Shown here one piece after another: positions 13,789-20,855 of a stretch of DNA of 21,678 nucleotides. Below the pieces are notes generated by a model. It had not been told where the DNA came from, made no database searches, and was given only the letters and a program-made list of their open reading frames with translations. This DNA comes from JBOGGX01 sp050744245 (GTDB lineage Bacteria > Actinomycetota > Acidimicrobiia > Acidimicrobiales > JBOGGX01): assembly GCA_050744245.1 (NCBI GenBank), contig JBOGGX010000113.1, positions 1 through 21,678 on the forward strand, written 5' to 3'. Position numbers and translations under genes: made by a program. The first letter of the stretch is position 1. Every line of letters starts with the position of its first letter.

Positions 13789-14952
13789 CTACGACCAGAT
13801 GTGACGGCCCAGGGCGAGCAGCCCGCCGAGGTCGTGCACGTCGGTGTCGAGGTAGGGCGCAACGGCCACGACGTCGGGCACGGTGGCCAGCTCCGAGCGC
13901 TGCACGTCCTCCCGCTCGGCGACCACCCTGAACTTGAGAAAGCTGTCGCCGACCTCGCGCAGGACCCGGCCCAGCAGCTCCCGGTCGCCCGGGTCGGCGG
14001 GGAGCCCGGCCGCCACCTTGTCGGCGTGGGCCGACAGCTCCTCGGCCACCCGACCGGCGTCCGGGTCGCGGAGGTAGTCGGGCAGGACCTTGTTCAGCAC
14101 GATCCCCCCGAGATACAGCCTGCGTTCCTGGAGGGCGTCCATGAAGAACTCGGCCTCCCGCAGGGGAGCCGGCTCGAGCGTGCTGACGACCAGGAACGTC
14201 GTCCGGCGGTCCTCGAGCGTCCGGGTGACCGCCCGCGCCCGCTCGATGAACCCCGGGTAGATCTTCTGGAACAGGAGGAAGAACTGGGCGATGTCCTGGA
14301 GGAACTGGGATCCGAGGATGCGGTCGGCCGCCGTGTAGAACGGCCGGGACGCCAGGTTGAGCACGCGGGACCGGGCCGGGGCGGTGAGCCAGCGCAGCAG
14401 GCGGGACGAGAAGAAGTCCTCCATGCGTCCGGGCGCCTCGAGGAAGTCGATGGCGTTCCTGGTCGGCGGGGTGTCGACCACGATCAGGTCGTACCGACCC
14501 GACGAGTGGATGTCGTAGAGCCGCTCCATGGCGATGTAGTCGTGGCTGTGGACGAACTTGCCGCTGATGTTCTGGTACAGGGGGTTGGCCAGGATGGCGT
14601 CGCGCGTGCGGGCGTCCGGAGCGTGCCGGCGGACCAGGTCGTCCCACGACTGCTTCGTGTCGAGCATGGCCGCCCACAGCTCGCCCCTGGGCTCGGCGCC
14701 GGCGGCGGCGAAAGCCTCGTCCGGCACCCGGGTCTCGACGTTGCCGAACGTCTCCAGCCCGAGCGCATTGGCCAGGCGGCGGGCCGGGTCGACGGTGAGG
14801 ACGAGCACCTTGCCGCCATGGTGGATGGCCGCCATCGCCGCCACCGTGGCCGCGATGGTCGTCTTGCCCACCCCGCCCGAGCCGCAGGAGATGGCGATCT
14901 CCTTGGCCGCCAGCAGCCGCTCGAGCGAGCCGGACCCGGCCTCCGGGGTCAT
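13789..14952 (-). CDS. ArsA/Get3-like ATPase, larger subunit
   Basis: A 387-residue ArsA/Get3-type P-loop ATPase. The Walker A region at 23-32 reads CGSGGVGKTT, with Ser where the signature lysine of the KGGxGKT motif would be. VLTVDPARRLANALG follows, then SGRYDLIVVDTPPTRNAIDF (switch II), and VVSTLEPAPLREAEFF. It resembles M. tuberculosis Rv3680, also close to 386 residues, which pairs with Rv3679 in a Get3-like complex. True arsenite transport is unlikely because no ArsB is nearby. ATG 14952 is preferred; a GTG four codons upstream lies in the dispersed repeat. It is the last gene of mrp-DUF3107-ATPase-ATPase. Confidence 0.88.
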   Translation of the reverse strand: MTPEAGSGSLERLLAAKEIAISCGSGGVGKTTIAATVAAMAAIHHGGKVLVLTVDPARRLANALGLETFGNVETRVPDEAFAAAGAEPRGELWAAMLDTKQSWDDLVRRHAPDARTRDAILANPLYQNISGKFVHSHDYIAMERLYDIHSSGRYDLIVVDTPPTRNAIDFLEAPGRMEDFFSSRLLRWLTAPARSRVLNLASRPFYTAADRILGSQFLQDIAQFFLLFQKIYPGFIERARAVTRTLEDRRTTFLVVSTLEPAPLREAEFFMDALQERRLYLGGIVLNKVLPDYLRDPDAGRVAEELSAHADKVAAGLPADPGDRELLGRVLREVGDSFLKFRVVAEREDVQRSELATVPDVVAVAPYLDTDVHDLGGLLALGRHIWS

Positions 14953-14960
14953 CCGCGTCT

Positions 14961-15038
14961 CCACGGGGGCTGCGCCCCCTAACCCCATCGCCGGGCGGCT
15001 CGCTGGCGCTCCCTCGCCCGACCCGACTGCGCTCGCTG
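14961..15038 (-). repeat. GC-rich dispersed repeat, copy 2
   Basis: The minus strand here matches 1-78 without gaps. The element fills the 94-bp gap between the two ATPase genes, starting about ten bases after the stop of the upstream gene and ending about nine bases before the downstream ATG. It includes GGGGGC-GCA-GCCCCC, a six-base-pair hairpin that is imperfect in copy 1. Confidence 0.6.
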
Positions 15039-15046
15039 CGCTCGCA

Positions 15047-16024
15047 TCAGTCGCCGAGCTCCTCGCCGAGGGCCTGGGCCACCAGCTGGGTCGCCCGCAT
15101 CCCGCGGTAGCGGGCGAACAGCTCCGGCACGTACAGCAGGGGGACTCCGTCGAGCGCCCGGCGCAGACGGTTGAGATGACCGGCCTTGGTCCTGCGCAGC
15201 TTGACCGCGAGCTCGGCCGCGTCGAGGACGAGGTCGGCCGGACCGCCGGCGGCCTGGCCGAGGGCGGTCGCCGCCGCCGGCTCCCGCAGGCGGTCGAACA
15301 CCTCCTCCTCCCGCCGCCCGAACAGCTCGGGCAGCACCCGGTTGACGACCACGGCCGCCAGCTCGACCCTGGTGTCGGTCGCGATCCGGCCGGCCAGCTC
15401 GATGGTCTCGTTGACCGGCATCTCCTCGGGGGAGGCGACGATGACCGCGCCGGTGCGTTTCGGATCGGAGAGGATGTCAATCATCCAGCTCGTCTGCTCG
15501 CGCACCATGCCCACCTTGACCAGTTCGCTGATGGCGTGGGGCGCGGCGAGCTGGGCGACGACGTGCCCGCTGGCCGCGGCGTCGACCACGATGAGGTCCC
15601 ACTTGGGCCGGGCGGGCACGCCCCGACGGGGCTCGTCCCGCCGCTGCTCCTCCCAGAGGAACTTTCCGACGGTGAGGACCTCCTTGACCCCGGGCGCAGC
15701 GTTGGCCACGAAGTCGAAGGTTCTCGCCAGCAGGCCGAGCCGGGCCACCAGCGGCACCTTGAGCTGGAGCCGCAGATACTCCTTGAGCGACTCCTCGGTC
15801 TGCATGGTCATGGCCCAGAGGTTCTGGGTCACCTGACGCGGCGCCCACCCGAGCGGTTCGCTCTCATAGGCGTCGGCCAGGTTGCCCTTGTCGTCGACCT
15901 CGCCGATCAGGACCCGCCGGCCGCGCTGGGCGGCCAGCAATGCGAGCGACGCGGCCACCGTCGTCTTGCCGACGCCACCCTTGCCGGTGACGAAGAGGAG
16001 GCGACGGGCGAGGAGGTCGACCGT
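15047..16024 (-). CDS. ArsA/Get3-like ATPase, smaller subunit, no normal start codon
   Basis: About 325 residues counted from the ACG at 16024. The P-loop LLFVTGKGGVGKTTVAASLA is a canonical deviant Walker A with signature Lys, followed by VLIGEVDDKGNLADAY and the switch PKWDLIVVDAAASGHVVAQL. It resembles Rv3679, and it precedes the Rv3680-like gene as in M. tuberculosis. Between the TAG of the DUF3107 gene (16048-16046) and the P-loop there is no ATG, GTG, TTG or CTG in frame; the first GTG (15958) falls after the P-loop. A non-standard ACG/GTC start, readthrough from DUF3107 (same frame) or a base error are the options. The coding region itself looks intact. Confidence 0.8.
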   Translation of the reverse strand, partial: TVDLLARRLLFVTGKGGVGKTTVAASLALLAAQRGRRVLIGEVDDKGNLADAYESEPLGWAPRQVTQNLWAMTMQTEESLKEYLRLQLKVPLVARLGLLARTFDFVANAAPGVKEVLTVGKFLWEEQRRDEPRRGVPARPKWDLIVVDAAASGHVVAQLAAPHAISELVKVGMVREQTSWMIDILSDPKRTGAVIVASPEEMPVNETIELAGRIATDTRVELAAVVVNRVLPELFGRREEEVFDRLREPAAATALGQAAGGPADLVLDAAELAVKLRRTKAGHLNRLRRALDGVPLLYVPELFARYRGMRATQLVAQALGEELGD

Positions 16025-16045
16025 GCTCGTCGTCCGTCCCGGCCG

Positions 16046-16279
16046 CTAGGCCCCGAAGCCGATGCGGCCCCGACCGGTCTCGGCCCCGATCTCCAGCCAG
16101 GCCAGCTTGTCGAGGACCACCGCGGTGCTCCGACCCTTCTTGTCGGTCAGCCACAGCAGGGTGGCCCCGTCGATGAGCGCCTTCTCGACCTGGCTGCGCA
16201 GGTGATCGGCATCCGTGTCGTCGGCGAGCTCGAGCTCGATCTCACGAGCGTTCTGGATCAAGCCGATGCGGACGTCCAT
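16046..16279 (-). CDS. DUF3107 family protein
   Basis: A 77-residue protein of the actinobacterial DUF3107 family, recognised from MDVRIGLIQNAREIELEL, then LWLTDKKGRSTAVVL and KLAWLEIG, with the conserved glycine-rich RIGFGA end. It corresponds to small proteins such as Rv3208A in mycobacteria. Function is unknown. It sits nine bases after mrp and 21 bases ahead of the ATPase reading frame, on the same strand, so it is part of the mrp transcription unit. Its TAG stop is in frame with the ATPase gene that follows, which lacks its own ordinary start codon. Confidence 0.9.
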   Translation of the reverse strand: MDVRIGLIQNAREIELELADDTDADHLRSQVEKALIDGATLLWLTDKKGRSTAVVLDKLAWLEIGAETGRGRIGFGA

Positions 16280-16288
16280 GAGGCCTGC

Positions 16289-17458
16289 CTACACCAGCTT
16301 CAGCTCGGGCCGGAACCGGCGGGTGGGGGCCAGCTCCACGTCGAGCCGCTCGGCGATGACGGCGAAGGCGAGGCTGGCCTCGCCGCTCGGATCGGTGACC
16401 ACGATCGGTGTGCCGTCGTCGGCGCCCTGGCGCAGCGCGGGCACCAACGGCACCTGGCCGAGAAGGGGAACGCCGAGCGTGTCGGCCAGCTCGGCCCCTC
16501 CGCCGGCGCCGAAGATCTCGTAGCGCCGGCCATCGTCACCGGTGAACCAGCTCATGTTCTCGACGACGCCCTTCACCTCGAGCCTGACCTTCTGGGCCAT
16601 GAACGCGGCCCGCTGCGCCACCTTCTGCGCCGCCGGCTGCGGGGTGGTGACCACGTAGACCTCGGCCCGGGGAAGGAACTGGGCCAGCGAGATCGAGATG
16701 TCGCCGGTGCCCGGCGGCAGGTCGACGACCAGGAAGTCGGGATCGTCCCAGTACACGTCGGTGAGGAACTGCTCGAGCGCCTTGTGCAGCATCGGTCCAC
16801 GCCAGATCACCGGCTGGTCCTCCCGAGCGAAGAAGCCCATGGAGATGCAGCGCACGCCGTGGGCCTCGGGCGGGACCAGCATCTCGTCGATGACGACCGG
16901 CGGTCGGTTGGCCCCCAGCATCCTGGGGATCGAGAAGCCCCACACGTCGGCGTCGATGACCGCGACCGACTTTCCCCGGTGGGCGAGGGCGACGGCCAGG
17001 TTGGAGGTGATCGACGACTTGCCGACACCGCCCTTGCCCGAAGCGATGAGCAGGACGCGGGTGCGGCTGGTGGGTTCGGCGAACGGGATCGACTTGCCGG
17101 TGCCGTGCCCGTGAGCGGGACCCTGGCCGCCTGGTCCGTGACCGTGACCTTCGTGGCCGTTGCCGCCCTGGTCACCCATGAGCCGCTCGCGCAGGGCGCC
17201 CCGCTCCTCGTCGGTCATGACCGTGAAGGAGAGGTCGACGGCATCGACCCCGTCGAGGGGCTCGACCGCGCCGGTGACCCGGTTGGAGATCTCGGTGCGC
17301 AGCGGGCAGCCGGCCACCGTGAGGGCGACCAGGATGCGCACCTCACCCCCGTCGACCTCGATCGACCTGACCATGCCCAGGTCGACGATGCTGCGGTGCA
17401 GCTCCGGATCCTGGACGGGTCGCAGCGCGTCAAGAACGGCGTCTTGGCGAACGGGCAT
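16289..17458 (-). CDS. mrp: Mrp/ApbC-type iron-sulfur carrier ATPase
   Basis: A 389-residue Mrp/NBP35-family P-loop protein. Residues 1-90 form the MIP18/DUF59 domain (VQDPELHRSIVDLGMV, VAGCPLRTEI). Residues 99-121 are an unusual Gly/His-rich linker with seven His. The ATPase domain has GKGGVGKS at 141-148, DADVWGFSIPRML, PVIWRGPMLHKALEQFL and DLPPGTGD. The CxxC that binds the bridging cluster in E. coli ApbC is missing: ENMSWF is followed by TGDDGRRYEIFG without cysteine, as I recall for other actinobacterial Mrp proteins. It is the first gene of the unit with DUF3107 and both ATPases, diverging from a SufR-like gene, which supports a role in Fe-S cluster delivery. Confidence 0.92.
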   Translation of the reverse strand: MPVRQDAVLDALRPVQDPELHRSIVDLGMVRSIEVDGGEVRILVALTVAGCPLRTEISNRVTGAVEPLDGVDAVDLSFTVMTDEERGALRERLMGDQGGNGHEGHGHGPGGQGPAHGHGTGKSIPFAEPTSRTRVLLIASGKGGVGKSSITSNLAVALAHRGKSVAVIDADVWGFSIPRMLGANRPPVVIDEMLVPPEAHGVRCISMGFFAREDQPVIWRGPMLHKALEQFLTDVYWDDPDFLVVDLPPGTGDISISLAQFLPRAEVYVVTTPQPAAQKVAQRAAFMAQKVRLEVKGVVENMSWFTGDDGRRYEIFGAGGGAELADTLGVPLLGQVPLVPALRQGADDGTPIVVTDPSGEASLAFAVIAERLDVELAPTRRFRPELKLV

Positions 17459-17461
17459 CGT

Positions 17462-17474
17462 CGGTAGGCTACCG
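17462..17474. promoter_or_regulatory. overlapping leaderless promoters and palindrome between mrp and sufR-like gene
   Basis: The two start codons are separated by only 20 bp. CGGTAG-G-CTACCG is a perfect 6-bp dyad. Inside it, TAGGCT (17465-17470) reads toward the SufR-like ATG eight bases away, and TAGCCT (17471-17466, minus) reads toward the mrp ATG seven bases away. Both fit the TANNNT form at the distance used by leaderless transcripts. A TTGGCG lies 15 bp before the plus-strand box; I see no -35 for mrp. One bound regulator would cover both promoters. Confidence 0.55.
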
Positions 17475-17478
17475 GCCC

Positions 17479-18195
17479 ATGGATCGGGCTCCCCTCACGC
17501 CCGGTGAGTTCGCCTCGGCCGTGACCGCCATCACCTCGGCGTTCGGCGACCCGACCAGACGCGAGATCTACCTGTACGCCCGCGAGCTCGACGAGGGGGT
17601 CACCGCGTCCGAGGTCGCCAACCGGTTCGATCTGCATCCCAACGTGGCGAGGCACCATCTCGACAAGCTGGCCGGCGGCGGCTACCTCGAGGTCGGCGTC
17701 GCCTCGCTTCCGGCTCGGGCCGGGCGGCCGTCGAAGCGCTACCGGCCCTCGTCCCGCGACCGTAGGCTCGACCTGCCCGAGGTCCGTCACGACGACCTGC
17801 TCATCGCCCTGCTCGGCAAGGCCCTCTCGCTGTTGCCGGCCGATGCGGCCGAGACCATGGCCGAGGAGGTCGGCATCGACTACGGGCGCTCGGTGGCCCG
17901 CTCGGTCGGCGCCGGCGAGGCCCACCGTTCCTTCCGGGCCGCGTTGGCGGTGGTGGCCGACGCCCTCACCGCCCACGGGTTCGCGGCCCACGCCGAGCGC
18001 CGCGGAACAGAGCTCAGGATCGTCAGCGAGCACTGCCCCTTCGGCGACGCCGCCATCGAGCACCCGGTGATCTGCGCCGTCGACCGGGGCATGGTCAAGG
18101 GGATGTTGCACGGCCTCTACGGCGAGGCCGACGCGGCCATCGAGGCGTCGCGACCGATGGGGGCCGACGTCTGTGTCACCGCCGTCCGTGGCTGA
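17479..18195 (+). CDS. sufR: SufR-like Fe-S cluster-sensing regulator
   Basis: A 238-residue regulator. The winged helix covers about 20-95 (DPTRREIYLYA, TASEVANRFDLHPNVARHHLDKLAGGGYL, GRPSKRY). The C-terminal domain has Cys186 (HCPFGD), Cys199 (VICAVD) and Cys232 (DVCVTAV), giving C-x12-C and a distal Cys, the type of ligand set found in SufR, which senses [4Fe-4S] status and represses Fe-S assembly genes. It diverges from mrp across 20 bp and overlaps the cysteine desulfurase by eight bases, so it most likely controls both sides. The suf scaffold genes are not here. Paralogous to the regulator at 8840-9724. Confidence 0.85.
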   Translation: MDRAPLTPGEFASAVTAITSAFGDPTRREIYLYARELDEGVTASEVANRFDLHPNVARHHLDKLAGGGYLEVGVASLPARAGRPSKRYRPSSRDRRLDLPEVRHDDLLIALLGKALSLLPADAAETMAEEVGIDYGRSVARSVGAGEAHRSFRAALAVVADALTAHGFAAHAERRGTELRIVSEHCPFGDAAIEHPVICAVDRGMVKGMLHGLYGEADAAIEASRPMGADVCVTAVRG

Positions 18196-19354
18196 CCCGC
18201 CGCGCCGGCACTACCTCGATCACGCCTCCACGTCGCCGGCCCGGCCCGAGGTGGTGGCGGCCATGACCACCTGGCTGACCCGCCCGATGGGCGACCCGGG
18301 CCGGGTCCACACGGAGGGGATGGCGGCCCGGGTGGCGGTCGAGCAGGCGCGGGAGCACGTGGCCGGGTTGCTCGGCGCCCGCTCGCGCGAGGTCGTGTTC
18401 ACCAGCGGGGCGACCGAGGCCATCGCCGCCGCGGTCTGGGGCGCGGCCGGGCGGGGCGCCCACCAGGTCGTGACCGCGGTAGAGCACTCGGCCGTGAGGG
18501 AGAACGCCGCGGCCGCCGGCGAGGTGACGATCGTCGGGGTCGACCGGCTCGGGAGGGTCGATCCGGAGGCGGTGGCGGCCGCCGTCCGCACCGGCACGGC
18601 CTGCGTCCACGTCCAGTGGGCCAACCACGAGGTCGGCACGGTGCAGCCGGTGGCCGAGGTCGTGGCCCGCGTCCGGGCGGTCGGCCCGGGCGCCCTGGTC
18701 CACGTCGACGCGGCCATGGCCGCCGGTCACGTCCCGATCGACTTCGGTGCGCTCGGCGCCGATCTGCTGTCGGTGAGCGCCCACAAGTTCGGTGGGCCGC
18801 CCGGTGTCGGGGCGTTGATCGTCCGGAGGGGCCTGCGGTTGCGGGCGCTGCTGCGCGGCGGTGACCAGGAGCGGGCCCGCCGGGCCGGCTACGAGAACGT
18901 GCCGGCGATCATCGGGTTCGGCGCCGCCGCGCTGGCGCTGGGCGCCGATCCCCTGGCGTCCGAGGCGACCGAGGCCCGCCGGCTCACCGATCGGGTCCTG
19001 GCCGCCGTGGCCGGCGGCTCGGACGACGACCTGGTCGTGTACGGCGATCCGATCGACCGATTGCCCCACCTCGTCTGTCTCGGCGTGCCAGGCATCGAAC
19101 CCCAGGCCGTCCTGTTCGGGCTCGACCGGCTCGGCGTGGCCGCCCACTCAGGGAGCGCCTGCGCCTCGGAGGGGCTCGAACCGTCGCCCGTGCTCGAAGC
19201 CATGGGCGTCGACGCGCACCGGTCGCTGCGGCTGTCGACCGGATGGTCGTCGACCGACGACGACATCGACGCGTTGCTCGACGCGCTGCCCAGGGTGATC
19301 GGCGAGCTGCGGGCGCTCGGGCCGATCGGTCAGCGGGGAAGCGGAGCGCGCTGA
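18188..19354 (+). CDS. cysteine desulfurase (NifS/IscS class)
   Basis: A PLP-dependent desulfurase of 388 residues counted from GTG 18188, supplying sulfur for Fe-S clusters and thio-cofactors. The start YLDHASTSPARPEVV is typical. EHSAVRENA carries the PLP-stacking His, DAAMAAGH the PLP Asp, and SAHKFGGPPGVG the Schiff-base Lys (about 200). HSGSACASEG holds the catalytic Cys near 325 in the long flexible loop of the IscS/NifS class. The usual RxGTxN segment reads RRAGYENVP, so Thr is Tyr. GTG 18188 overlaps the regulator stop by eight bases; GTG 18173 is an alternative. The 3' end overlaps the convergent AtuA-related gene by 25 bp. Confidence 0.92.
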   Translation: MADPPRRHYLDHASTSPARPEVVAAMTTWLTRPMGDPGRVHTEGMAARVAVEQAREHVAGLLGARSREVVFTSGATEAIAAAVWGAAGRGAHQVVTAVEHSAVRENAAAAGEVTIVGVDRLGRVDPEAVAAAVRTGTACVHVQWANHEVGTVQPVAEVVARVRAVGPGALVHVDAAMAAGHVPIDFGALGADLLSVSAHKFGGPPGVGALIVRRGLRLRALLRGGDQERARRAGYENVPAIIGFGAAALALGADPLASEATEARRLTDRVLAAVAGGSDDDLVVYGDPIDRLPHLVCLGVPGIEPQAVLFGLDRLGVAAHSGSACASEGLEPSPVLEAMGVDAHRSLRLSTGWSSTDDDIDALLDALPRVIGELRALGPIGQRGSGAR

Positions 19355-19698
19355 CGGCGGCGGGCGGACGCCGCCACCTCGTCCGGCACGTCGATCCACA
19401 TCCGCAGCAGCGAGGCGCCCATGGTCTTGCCCAGGTTGTCGGACCGCAGCGAACGCGGACCCCCGCCGCCGAGGGCTGCGTGACAGACGAACTTGAGCGC
19501 GAGCACGTTGGGCGCCTCGTACCGCTCGACCGGCCCCAGCACCAGCTCGCCGAGGTGGGTCAGTACCCGGTCGGCGGTGACCTCGGCTCGGATGGCGGCG
19601 TAGGCCCGGTCATCGTCGGCGAACAGCGACAGGTCGGCGATGTCGCCCTTGTCGCCCGACCTGACGCCGCACAGGTCCAGGAGCTGGATGCGAGCCAC
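19330..19698 (-). CDS. AtuA-related small protein
   Basis: A 122-residue single-domain protein matching the C-terminal domain of AtuA, a protein of acyclic-terpene utilisation. Characteristic pieces are GVRSGDKGDIADLSLFA, GPVERYEAPNVLALKFV, ALGGGGPRSLR and DNLGKTMGASLLRM. In many actinobacteria this domain is encoded separately beside the larger AtuA partner; no such partner is visible here. The precise role is not established. It starts at GTG 19698 and diverges from the histidine phosphatase. Its last 25 bp overlap the end of the cysteine desulfurase gene on the other strand. Confidence 0.8.
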   Translation of the reverse strand: MARIQLLDLCGVRSGDKGDIADLSLFADDDRAYAAIRAEVTADRVLTHLGELVLGPVERYEAPNVLALKFVCHAALGGGGPRSLRSDNLGKTMGASLLRMWIDVPDEVAASARRRQRAPLPR

Positions 19699-19748
19699 CC
19701 CGCCAGTACAGCACGGCGGCCATCCGACACCGCTACGTTGTGCCGTCG

Positions 19749-20219
19749 ATGACGGTGTACCTCGTCCGCCACGCCCACGCCGTCGGCCGCGGCCGCTGGG
19801 ACGGCGACGACCTCCAACGACCGCTCTCGGCCCTCGGGCACCGTCAGACGGCGGGACTGGTCAAGCTGCTCGGCGGCGAGCCGATCCGCCGGATCCTGTC
19901 GAGCCCCGCCGTTCGCTGCGTCGACTCGGTGACGCCGTTGGCCGGGGAGCTCGGACACAGGGTGAAGCACCGGTCCGAGCTGCTCGAGGGCGAGCCTCGG
20001 CCCCCGGCGTTCGAGCTTCTGCGGGGGGCCGCCGGCCGCAAGGGCGACTCGGTGGCCTGCTGCCACGGCGACCTGGTGCCCGAGGTGCTCCGATGGGTCT
20101 CGGCCATGGGCGCCAGACTCGAGGGCGGCGACCGTTGGACGAAGGGTTCGACGTGGTGCCTCGACTGGGAGGGCGACCGGTTCGTCCGCGGCCGCTACCT
20201 TCCCCCGGTCGAGGCCTGA
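19749..20219 (+). CDS. histidine phosphatase family protein (SixA-like)
   Basis: A 156-residue member of the histidine phosphatase superfamily. The phosphohistidine motif LVRHAHAVGR is at the N-terminus, DLQRPLSALGHRQTAGL follows, then ILSSPAVRCVDSV with the second Arg and CCHGDLV with the second catalytic His. The short length fits the SixA-type branch. The substrate could be a phosphoprotein or a small phosphate ester. ATG 19749 is preferred because it begins MTVYLVRHA; a GTG at 19740 adds three residues. A TACGTT box at 19734-19739 lies nine bases before this ATG, so a nearly leaderless mRNA is plausible. The gene ends 14 bp before the second palindromic repeat. Confidence 0.87.
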   Translation: MTVYLVRHAHAVGRGRWDGDDLQRPLSALGHRQTAGLVKLLGGEPIRRILSSPAVRCVDSVTPLAGELGHRVKHRSELLEGEPRPPAFELLRGAAGRKGDSVACCHGDLVPEVLRWVSAMGARLEGGDRWTKGSTWCLDWEGDRFVRGRYLPPVEA

Positions 20220-20233
20220 GCCCGAGCAACAAA

Positions 20234-20287
20234 CCGTTCTTCGGGTGGTTATCGCGCCTATAGGCGCGATAACCACCCCACATTTGG
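20234..20287. repeat. palindromic dispersed repeat, copy B
   Basis: The second 54-bp copy. Its core at 20243-20278 is a perfect 36-bp palindrome with arms GGGTGGTTATCGCGCC and a self-complementary TATA centre. The flanks CCGTTCTTC and CACATTTGG match copy A at 3078-3131. It lies between two convergent genes, 14 bp after the phosphatase stop. A cruciform or a strong RNA hairpin is possible on both strands. No T-run follows. Confidence 0.78.
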
Positions 20288-20333
20288 CTGGGTCAGGCGG
20301 GCTGGCCATGGGGCACGGGTCGAACCGTCTACC

Positions 20334-20855
20334 TCAGGTCGAGGCTCCGTCGACCGAGAGCTGGTAGCCGACCCCGCGCACGGAATCGAGCCGCACGGCC
20401 ACCCCGGCGTCTCGCAGCTTGCGCCGGAGCCGTTTGACGGCGGCATGGACCGCGGCCGGCTCGCCGATGAACCGGTCGGTCCAGGCCGCCGCGTGGAGCT
20501 GGGCATAGGTCCACACCCGCCCAGGGTCATCGGCCAGCCGGGCCAGCAGATCCCGCTCCCGCCGGGTCAGGGGCAACACCATGCCCCGCCAACAGACCCG
20601 GCAGTGGCCCTCGTCGATCTCGAGGTCGCCGAGTTTGACCACCGGCCCGTCAGGTGCGCGCCGGTCACCGGCACCCGGTCCCACTTGTCGACCGAGGATG
20701 GCGTGGGCCGTCCGAAGGTCGGGGGCCACCACCAGGACGCCGAGGCCCTGGATCAACTGCGCAACGCGATCTCGGTCGGAACGGCCGAGCGCGATGCACA
20801 CCACGGTTGGGATCTCACCTTCATCGGGCGAGACCTCGAGCTCTGCTATGGCCAT
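20334..20855 (-). CDS. OmpR-type winged-helix DNA-binding protein with degenerate receiver
   Basis: About 173 residues. The C-terminal region at 72-168 is a clear OmpR/PhoB trans_reg_C domain: LTRRERDLLARLADDPGRVW, then EPAAVHAAVKRLRRKL (recognition helix region) and VRGVGYQL. Residues 1-60 (PTVVCIALGRSDRDRVAQLI, LVVAPDLRTAHAIL) look like a shortened receiver without the phospho-acceptor Asp and acidic pocket, so phosphorylation control is unlikely. No histidine kinase is adjacent. The ATG at 20855 is the best guess; GTG codons at 20864 and further upstream would extend the N-terminus. It converges on the histidine phosphatase across the palindromic repeat. Confidence 0.8.
   Translation of the reverse strand: MAIAELEVSPDEGEIPTVVCIALGRSDRDRVAQLIQGLGVLVVAPDLRTAHAILGRQVGPGAGDRRAPDGPVVKLGDLEIDEGHCRVCWRGMVLPLTRRERDLLARLADDPGRVWTYAQLHAAAWTDRFIGEPAAVHAAVKRLRRKLRDAGVAVRLDSVRGVGYQLSVDGAST

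Noticed and set aside
13658..14982. Continuation of the dehydrogenase frame through the ATPase antisense
   Set aside because: SDR similarity stops well before this; the rest only mirrors the ATPase gene, so it is not a fusion protein.
13789..16024. Arsenite efflux operon
   Set aside because: There is no arsB, arsC or arsR, the ATPases are of the Rv3679/Rv3680 type, and the neighbours are mrp and DUF3107.
14558..17467. 969-codon open frame on the plus strand
   Set aside because: It is antisense to mrp, DUF3107 and both ATPases, which have clear motifs. GC-rich codon bias keeps the opposite strand open; the protein is low-complexity and family-free.
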